In this document: positions 57,601-64,000 of the stretch, piece after piece | Numbering within the stretch: position 1 is the stretch's first letter | How the letters are laid out: each line of letters starts with the position of its first letter | NCBI GenBank assembly: GCA_019096065.1 | Contig: JAGUCH010000009.1 | Location: 6,024,001-6,088,000 of the forward strand | Source of the DNA: Paracyclopina nana | Taxonomy: Eukaryota; Arthropoda; Copepoda; Cyclopoida; Cyclopettidae | Reading direction: 5' to 3' | Length of the DNA stretch: 64,000 nt | The notes under the pieces: generated by a model | Told to the model about the DNA's origin: nothing | The model's database searches: none | What the model saw: only the letters and a program-made list of their open reading frames with translations | Translations under genes and position numbers: made by a program

Positions 57601-60600
57601 GGCTTGCCTGATTTCAAATGGAAAATCATCAAACACTTTAAAGCAATGTAGCCAAGTTTTTCACATCGATATTTTGACCAAAAAATCTTAATTGTACCTT
57701 GAGTACAGATGATGGTGTATGGCCTCTGTTGATCCTGAGGCCCTTTGAGAGGCTGTGGAGGCCACTACTGAATAGTGCTTTTGTGGAGGCTGCTGCACGT
57801 GATGATGCTGCAGTTGGCTACTGTAGGCTCTGGCTTGCTGAATAGAACATGACACAGCATCCAAGGATTCAAGACTGTTGGCATATCTCTTCATACTTAT
57901 GGTGGGATCTACCAAAAAAGGAGATGAAAAAAAGAAAGCATTTACAAAATGGTGCCATAAAACCTTGGTTGCATAAACTAGGCTAGACAGTTGTGCAAAT
58001 ATTTCAAGCTGAGATCTTTGTGCTGTGGAAATCCAGTAGATGAACATTGCTTAAAAAATGTTTTCATGTCATGAAGAGAGCATTAAAGTATGGAACAAAT
58101 TGTGGTTAATCAATGTGAATCTGCTGTTGATTGCCTTTTGCGCAGCTCTGCACAAGTTCAGCTTGAGGTCGAGCAGAGTTTTTTAGGGCAAATATCGATA
58201 TTTTCCCACACAAATATTCAACAAGTTTCTTACCCCAATTCTATATTTCATGTTTCGTTAAGCGAATAAAAATCTTATTTTGGCTTGATAAATTTGCAAA
58301 AATTGATATTATTTCCTTTGAAATTGTTTTGAAACCAATTGGATTTTTTACATGGGCTGAAGATTTATTTTGTAATTGCCACAAAACAATTTTTCTCATT
58401 TTCTCAAAATGTTTTAATTGGCGTACATTTCTTTCTAGTGAACTACTTACTTCTTTCATAGGAGTAAAAAGTAATTACCTTCCACTTTGAATGTAGAAGA
58501 GGGATTAAATGACAAAGTTTCCGCCATTATGGTGTTTCCTCCATTAATGGACGAGTCACTTCTGTAGCCATTTTCCGCATAAAGGTTGTTGTATCCAGGA
58601 TTACCAGACAGCCTCCGACCTCGACTGCCCGAGGCTGCCGAATTGGAGGCTGCCGACGGCCCATTATTGGCTGACCTCGCCCACAGCCTCTCACGTGTCG
58701 CACTGGACAATTGGACTCCACTGCGAGATGCAGTGACCTAAAAATACACAAGTTGATTCATTGTGAGAGTTTTTCGCAATGTCTTAGCTTTCAAGCCCTG
58801 CTCATGTATAGAAAGAATCATTGATCGATGAAAAAAATTGTGTTAAATCGAAGTGAATCTGCTGCTGATTACCTTTTTTGAAGCTCTCCACAAGTTCAGC
58901 TCGTAATCGAGCTGCGTTTTTATGGGCAAATTTGAATGTTTATATACTTGTATGTATCATCATTTTTCATTTGGCTTTCGACTGAATTTTCAATTTAACG
59001 CTTAATATTATGTGGTAATATTATTTTGTGTTTGAGTAGAAATATGCAAAAATTGAGATTAGTTGTGGTCAAGTTGACTTGAAGTCAATCTCATTTTTTG
59101 CATCTGCTGGAGATTCATTTTGTAATTTTCACGAGACAATTTTTTTCATTTTCTGTAATTGTTTTTACTTAGAGGGCAAAATATATTTTTCAAAAATAAA
59201 ACATAGTAGCATGAGTTAGCTTTCATGACTTAAAAGGGGACTTTTTTATGTGGTGTTCATCTAGTTTTTGCTTTTTCCTATTAATGACATCACTGAATTT
59301 ACTTTTTACTGTTCCTCATTTTTTTCACATGAAAATAAAGCTTTGTTATCATCACTTTTGAATTGAAGATAAATGCCTTATCAACTGAATTCTAAAAATA
59401 AAACTGAAAGTTTGCTTAGTACATGAACGTCACATTAGAGGCTTATGTTGGCCAAGTAGACATGGAACACTTAGTACACAGCCAATTAGCTTCTTGAGAT
59501 ACTTGCTACATTTACAGCAAACTAGCTGGAAGATAATCAGCTTTAAGGCAATTCTCCTTTCCTTCAAAAAAAAAAAAGATTATTTACTTTTAATAAACAA
59601 CAAAAGTATTGCATGTATTTTTCTCAAATTAGCTTTATGAAATTAAAAGAAACTTAAGCCCAACTAATTAGCATCTGCATTGAGCAATATGAGGCAATAT
59701 TGTCCTTTTTAATGAAAACACACAATTAAGCATGCACTGGGCGCGCAAATTTGCGGCAATTCACTCTCGCAACCTTTCCACATTTTTTAAAGCTGCTGTT
59801 GTTACCTTTCTGTCAACTGAAGAGTTTGGTGAGCTGTTTGTGCTTGAAGCATTATTTACTCCATTTGGAAATCCAAGTTGGTGTTTTTGTTGCTGCTGCA
59901 TTATTCTTGTTGTTGAGTTGTTGCTGGAAGTTGTCGCAACAAGGCTTGTAGATGTTGTCAAATGCCTTTCCAATAAACCTGACAAGTCCATCCTAGTGAA
60001 AAGGCAAAATGATATACATACTTCAACTAGGGTGAAAGTGTTCAAGTTGGATGTTTGCCACAAATGTATTGGCACTTTGTTCCAATCAATTATTAACCTT
60101 CTACCAATAATTTTCAGGATGAGCTGAAGAGCAAAGCGAATGACAAAACATTAAAAAAATGATCATCTTTCGTCAAGTGTTTTCATAAAAGAGTACTAAA
60201 AAGTGATCTACGATTTTAAGTATCATTGATTTATATCAATATGACTTAGGTACAAATTCAATGCCCTTTTAAGATCTTTTTAACATAAACAGCTTGAAAA
60301 GTGTTGCGATCATTGTTATCACTTAAAAATGAGACGTTCTAAATCAAGAGTGTTTTGACATGGTCATTTCTCTTCGTCTCATCCTGAAAATTATTGGTAC
60401 AGGGTGAATAATTGATTATGATTGAGTGCCAATCCACTTGTGACAAATAGCCAACTTGAACAGCTTTTACCTAGTAGTTGATTATAGCTTTCGGTGCTCT
60501 TAGTACGTAAAAGGAATTTGCTGTTTGCAAATAGGGAAGCTACCAAGGAAGTTTTATTAGAGAATTTGTGTGCAAAAAACAAAATGCACAATATTAACCA

Positions 60601-61693
60601 ACTTGTGCTGCTGTCAGATGTATGCAGACAATGCCACTGTGTGGAACTTCAAAGGAAAAGAAGCTTTTAGATAAATTACAAGACCCATTCACAAAGTGTT
60701 TTAAGCCCTCTTCAGAGTTATGAGTTAATTTTCAGTATGGCCTAGAAAAAATATTCTTGAAGGAAGAAATATTTGGCCTAGGACAGCAAATAAAGAGGAC
60801 TTTAATTGAAATATTCCAAAGGAATGCTCTATTGCAGTTTTCTGAAATATTTCATGCAGGCACTATTTACTACCTCACTTGGTATTTGATTTATGACCAT
60901 AGCTGAGCAAGAATTGCTATATTGCCAAAATGTACTTTACTTGGGATTCAGGACTAGTAACCTCATGGAATGACACAAAACTTTTCTTCCATTGCATTTT
61001 TAATCACTTTGCATCACCACAAAAAGTTTCTTAATTAAAAAGCTTGTGAACAAATGATGCTTTCTACATCATCAATTAACTAAAAGCAAGCAATCGTGTA
61101 TCAGACTAATTTTAGATGGCTGAATGATAATTTAGGTTTCGTTGTAATTTGCACAATTTTTAACAAACTAATCAATACAAATAACCGCCCTTCTTAATAA
61201 GAATCAATTGGCAAATTTCAACTTTGGTATCAGCTTCCAAAAGAAAAATTACCGACAAGCAGAAAAAGTTTTAGCGGCAAAAGATTCTGTAGGTCTTTTG
61301 ATAATGAAACACTACATTAAAGTGTAGAAAAATTGCTTTAGCACAATTACCGTGGTACGTTATGTAAGATGTGTCTTGGTGGTTGCAGCACAAACCAGCA
61401 AAATTGGCTTGTTATTTGCTCACTTTGTTGTCGTTGCGAGGGTGAAATTAGGACATGTGGCACAAGTACATGTAGGCTCTTCTTGTTGTGGTGTCAATAA
61501 TAATAACACTGTCCAAATTCATGTCAGTCTGCCATAAAAGCAAGCTGGCTACAATGTAATGGAAAAGACAGCACCATTTCTAGTCTGGACAACGTTAACG
61601 ACGACACTGGAGTCCTTCTATGGTGTCAGAGAAAGAGCGGCTGCTCCTAGCCTCGGCGGCCTCCAAGAAACCTCGAACACACACTGGGAACAC
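45679..61693 (-). CDS. Nav: neuron navigator (NAV / UNC-53 / sickie), C-terminal two thirds, at least 11 exons
   Basis: Minus-strand exons in order: 61693-61608 (tentative), 59992-59806, 58737-58479, 57908-57698, 56362-56157, 55092-54980, 54462-54379, 52360-52291, a tentative 25-nt exon 47875-47851, 47484-47285, 47232-46380, 46256-45824 and 45765-45679. Every junction is in phase. Hallmarks: Ser-rich N-terminal parts; coiled coils with A-H-V-V-S-A-F-E-H-S-L-A-N-M-T and T-E-T-R-L-E-A-L-S-S-A; then the AAA-type domain with Walker A G-L-P-G-C-G-K-T (near 46690-46710), I-V-I-L-D-N as Walker B-like, F-K-A-W-F-V-G-L-W-N and D-P-V-Q-I-L-I-R-T-W-P-W; and the tail D-P-L-M-D-M-L-L. Navigators bind microtubule plus ends and act in axon guidance and cell migration. 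The 5' exons (calponin-homology region if present) lie beyond the window or were not found. The 123-bp intron at 46257-46379 is itself open and in frame. Confidence 0.88.
46257..46379 (-). other. Nav: in-frame, stop-free intron in the navigator AAA domain
   Basis: GTATAAATT...TTTCGTTTCCAG on the minus strand. Its length of 123 bp equals 41 codons and no stop interrupts it, so retention would add 41 hydrophobic/basic residues. Splicing restores the family alignment (L-T-N-H-K-R then L-E-G-C-F-L-G-Y-L-L-R-R-R). Confidence 0.7.
47979..47992 (+). promoter_or_regulatory. TATA-rich run upstream of the oxidase gene
   Basis: (TA)n followed by (GT)n about 100 bp before the start codon at 48097. It may serve as core promoter or may be only a simple repeat. 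Confidence 0.25.
48097..51945 (+). CDS. molybdo-flavoenzyme of the xanthine dehydrogenase / aldehyde oxidase family, two exons (1263 aa)
   Basis: Exons 48097-48130 and 48188-51945 (phase 1; 3792 nt). N-terminal [2Fe-2S] domains: C-G-V-G-G-C-G-S-C (about residue 43; usual C-G-E-G-G-C-G), then Q-C-G-F-C-T-P-G and C-R-C-T-G-Y. The FAD domain (about 205-415) keeps R-N-M-A-S-I-G-G and S-D-L, but has G-G-T-G-T-Y-Q where the family normally has V-x-G-N-T-E-x-G, and lacks the F-F-x-G-Y-R loop that contacts FAD/NAD in xanthine dehydrogenases. The molybdopterin domain keeps G-G-G-F-G-G-K-E (about 735), T-A-F-R-G-F-G-G-P (about 850), E-M-G-Q-G and the catalytic G-E-P-P (about 1200). Glu and Arg at the two XDH substrate positions are present. 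Inference: an oxygen-using oxidase of XDH ancestry. It lies antisense within a navigator intron. Confidence 0.9.
52401..52557. mobile_element. 157-bp MITE-like element
   Basis: TGAGGCGTTCATC (52401-52413) and GATGAACACCTCA (52545-52557) are inverted repeats at 12 of 13 positions. Their GTTCATC core resembles the ends of the MITE at 19985-20470. It lies in a navigator intron. Confidence 0.45.
53165..53245 (-). repeat. tRNA-derived SINE head (Arg-CCT-like loop), not functional
   Basis: On the minus strand: GTGGTAGCTCAGTCAGTAGA, GCGTCGGACTCCTAATC and GGTTCGATCCCC give a D-arm, anticodon region and T-arm. The anticodon stem has mismatches and the acceptor ends do not pair. Confidence 0.6.
53558..53939. 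mobile_element. Tc1/mariner-type MITE inserted in composite repeat copy 2
   Basis: TGACCGTTCAAAATTGGACGGT near 53562 is matched in reverse complement by ACCGTCCAATTTTGAACGGTCA near 53915. The flanks are TATA/TATAT, and copy 1 of the host repeat (around 19165-19190) is uninterrupted at the corresponding place. Confidence 0.7.
53992..54075. mobile_element. about 80-bp hairpin insertion
   Basis: AAAGTAAAAATC and GATTTTTACTTT form the ends, and GCAAGCTCGAGCC lies inside. The reverse complement of copy 1 (around 19115-19135) reads through without it. Confidence 0.6.
55325..56560. repeat. three dispersed copies of a short repeat in navigator introns
   Basis: AAACCAGAAAGGCTTGGAAGTG...GATCTGCAATCAAGCCATTTT occurs near 55400, 55990 and (more diverged) 56440, all in the same orientation on either side of the exon at 56157-56362. 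Confidence 0.6.
58095..59175. repeat. direct duplication of about 340 bp flanking a navigator exon
   Basis: About 58095-58440 and about 58830-59175 share GTGAATCTGCTG-TGATT-CCTTTT, CACAAGTTCAGCT and CAATTTTT-TCATTTTCT in order. The exon 58479-58737 lies between them. Confidence 0.6.
59248..59435. mobile_element. 188-bp MITE-like element
   Basis: ATGTGGTGTTCAT (59248-59260) and ATGAACGTCACAT (59423-59435) are inverted at 11 of 13 positions. Ends of the GTTCAT type recur elsewhere in this window. Confidence 0.4.
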
Positions 61694-63840
61694 CTGACAC
61701 CAAAAGTACGATTCATGTGTTAACTAACCGCAAGCCAATTTGGTTGTTTTGTGCAACAACTCCTGAGACACATCGATCATAAAATACCATCAAAGTTGTG
61801 AATTAGGTTTCTTCGTTCTTTTAAATACGGTGCTTCAATAGTGCAACTCAAATAAATCTTTAATAGATATACCTTTTACAATTTCGTCGTTGATTTTACT
61901 TATCGAAGATGATGCCAAAGTTGGACGATGACATTTGTGCTTTATTTAAAAGTGCGATGATTTGCATTGATTTCTTTGTTAAAAATTGTGCTCATTACAA
62001 CATCAAGAGAGTTTTTTTGAATGACGTCAATGAACATTTTGCATAAGTTAAGAATTTTGCTTTGGTGAGTGGAGCTCTTAGATATGAAGATTTTCCCTTG
62101 CTGGTGAAATTGCAACTTTCTTCCGATAAGGAAATGAGCAGCTAGGAAGCTCAGGGCTCTTTTTTGAGAAACTGCTAAAACCTCAAATTTTACAAGGCTT
62201 TGTCTACAAGCTTTCGCAGGAATTGCAATTGCAGTGCATTTTGCACTTTATGGCACCCTTCTAGATTACATTGAAAAGTAGAATGTGTTTTTCTTTTTCC
62301 AAAGTTACCTTCACAATATCTCCTATATTTAAAAAGCTCCAGAAAAAAATGTCCAATAATCCCTGTGCTTTTAAAAACTCTCTTAGGGAAAAGTCTAGAT
62401 AGAAAGGCAACTTGAATAATCCTTAAAAATGCTTTAACTTTCATTTTAAATGCATTAATACTTAATTTGTTGTTCAAATTGAGCCCAATTAAGCAGATTT
62501 TTTTACTTTTTGAAATATTTTGTAAATTATTGGTTAATATTTTTTGTTAATGATAGCTGTGAAATATTTTTTTAAATTACAGTTTACTTATTTTAATCAC
62601 AGTTCAAAATTATCTTTAATCTTAGTATGATAATATTTTTCATATTAGTTAAATAATAGTTTTAGAAATAGCTTAAAAATATATTTTTAAATATCTTTTT
62701 TAATAGTTTCAAGTATCTTTTAAAACAAATGTCAATGTCTTTTTCCAAAGGAAGCCATGTGTATTAATCATGGGGATTTGCTCAGATAAGATGTCAGATT
62801 ATGGCAAGATTATACAACTAGCTAGAATATCACAAAAAAAGCGGGAAAATGTGTTTTAAATTCGCGCAACCTCTCAATTAGTTTTGCCACATTTTGTGTC
62901 ATTAAACCGTAAAGCCTGAAATGACATCCTGAATTTTGTTTTATTGCTAACACGTGCTCAGGCTCTTTTTGGTGCTTCTTCCTCAAAATTCCAAATTAGA
63001 AGCCATAGATCAATTGTAATTGCTTTTCTACAAAGCTCATAAATAATGATTAAAATAGAAGGCAATACTTCATTTGCCTCAAGGAAGCTTATTAGTAATT
63101 TAAAAATGTTGAAAATATCTTAAAGAGAAGTGAAATATCATGTTTTGAATAAATAACAATGGGAGATTTCCATTACTTAATTGTGAGAAATTCTATTGAA
63201 TGATTCATTCTATTGTGAGTCAAGCTCCATTTTTTGTATGGGCAATTTTCAGTAAAGCATGCAAGCAAACTTTCACATCAAAAGTATTAAGCTACATAGT
63301 AAATATTATGATCCTATGTGAGCTAATTAGCCACTTTTTTGGCTTCGGCTTCTGCTGTTCCACAAATTTTGCTTTGGAAATTGAGATTTCTCAATGGTTT
63401 TGCATGGTTCAGGCCTTGAAACGTCACTTTGAGAAAAATGTGATGTATTGCAGATGTTTTCTCTTTCGAGCCACATTTTTCCATCCCAAAAACAGAGATT
63501 TCGATCTTTGAGATGAATCAACTTTCCAATTGAAATGTGCGAAAACACTTCACTGGTGTGCTTCTGGTTTTCTCAATGCAGAAGCAAATGAAGCGAAAAG
63601 CTTGGCAAAAGAGCGTCAAATGCTTAATGTGGAATTCGCAGACTGCGATAGGAATGTGCATTGTTAATTTATCTCCTGAAGATGAACAACATTATTTATG
63701 AAGAGAAATCCAGCATGGCTTAAAAAAGCCAAGCCAAGTAAGTAGAGGAATAAGCATATTTCATACAAAGCGTAATTGCAACAGTCATCGTTTGAATAAT
63801 TTGTGACAAGCTCTTCACCTCACTTGCTTCGACATTGCAA
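59993..63840. other. mostly navigator intron or 5' region; no further gene recognised
   Basis: Apart from the tentative exon at 61608-61693, there is only AT-rich sequence with short chance frames on both strands and no conserved protein segments. Confidence 0.4.
61608..61693 (-). CDS. Nav: tentative navigator exon
   Basis: The minus frame ends R-S-S-R-S-F-S-D-T-I-E-G-L and its phase-2 donor (CA|GTGTCG) fits the exon starting at 59992. The Ser/Arg composition suits the family. The acceptor (GTGTCAG) has a weak pyrimidine tract. Confidence 0.35.
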
Positions 63841-63847
63841 AATCCAG

Positions 63848-63884
63848 ATGCACAGCAATGAAGTATTTTACGACATAACAATTG
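63848..63884 (+). CDS. possible first exon of a cyclophilin-like protein, runs off the window
   Basis: ATG at 63848 opens M-H-S-N-E-V-F-Y-D-I-T-I and ends at a good donor (G|GTGAGT). V-F-Y-D-I-T-I-G resembles the V-F-F-D-I-T/S-I-G at the start of many cyclophilins. The next exon would lie beyond 64000. Twelve residues are too few to be sure. Confidence 0.25.
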
Positions 63885-64000
63885 GTGAGTTGATTTTTCT
63901 TTAATATCGTTGAAACTGTTTTTGAAACTAAAAATGACGGCTGTGAGTTTTCGAGTGCTTCAAGAAAAATATTTGTTTACATCCGTTTTCGCGTCGCCCC

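Noticed and set aside
63200-63511. 103-codon plus frame
   Set aside because: Hydrophobic AT-driven composition with no conserved segment and no splice support.

Overview
This is a eukaryotic nuclear window, almost certainly from an arthropod and most probably a crustacean (a copepod is a guess). The evidence is spliced genes with GT-AG introns, AATAAA signals, neuron navigator, sarcoglycan, AP-4, importin-7 and ADP/ATP carrier genes, and one member of a secreted Cys-rich/CUB-like family that I associate with crustaceans. I assembled gene models by hand from splice sites and checked that exon phases agree; no search was run.

Layout. 1-7.5 kb: a repeat-rich stretch (terminal-inverted-repeat elements, a foldback-like element, a perfect hairpin) around a three-exon envelope/fusion-glycoprotein-like gene (2413-5333, +), followed by about 1.07 kb of a 9-bp minisatellite and GC-rich repeats. 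7.5-11.1 kb: no gene. 11.2-13.9 kb: a LicD/fukutin-related-like gene (-). 14-19.5 kb: no gene; tRNA-derived repeat material at 18.6-19.4 kb. 19.6-22.5 kb: a complete 12-exon secreted Cys-rich/CUB-like gene (+), with a MITE in intron 3. 24.05-30.3 kb: importin-7/8 (+), with a 182-bp satellite in one intron. 30.8-35.7 kb: two gamma/delta-type sarcoglycan-like genes (+ and -) on either side of an intronless secreted orphan (-), with broken duplicates of both neighbours. 36.8-37.7 kb: a small secreted Pro/Gln/Tyr-rich protein (+). 38.1-40.3 kb: TFAP4/crp (-). 41.6-43.8 kb: mitochondrial ADP/ATP carrier (+), followed by decayed partial copies of its own 3' end. 45.7 to about 61.7 kb: the 3' two-thirds of a neuron navigator gene (-), with a complete molybdo-flavoenzyme gene (XDH/aldehyde oxidase family, +) nested antisense in one of its introns. 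A possible first exon of another gene begins at 63.85 kb (+).

The genes are mostly unrelated housekeeping, cytoskeletal, membrane and secreted functions. The one functional pairing is the two sarcoglycan-like genes, whose products could belong to the same dystrophin-associated membrane complex. The most unusual features are the intron-bearing envelope-like gene with no visible gag/pol, the related 20-bp repeat arrays in both introns of the ADP/ATP carrier gene, the carrier gene's downstream copies whose untranslated part is better preserved than their coding part, the nested oxidase gene that keeps XDH substrate residues but lacks the XDH-type NAD loop, and the 9-bp array built on the palindrome TGTACA.
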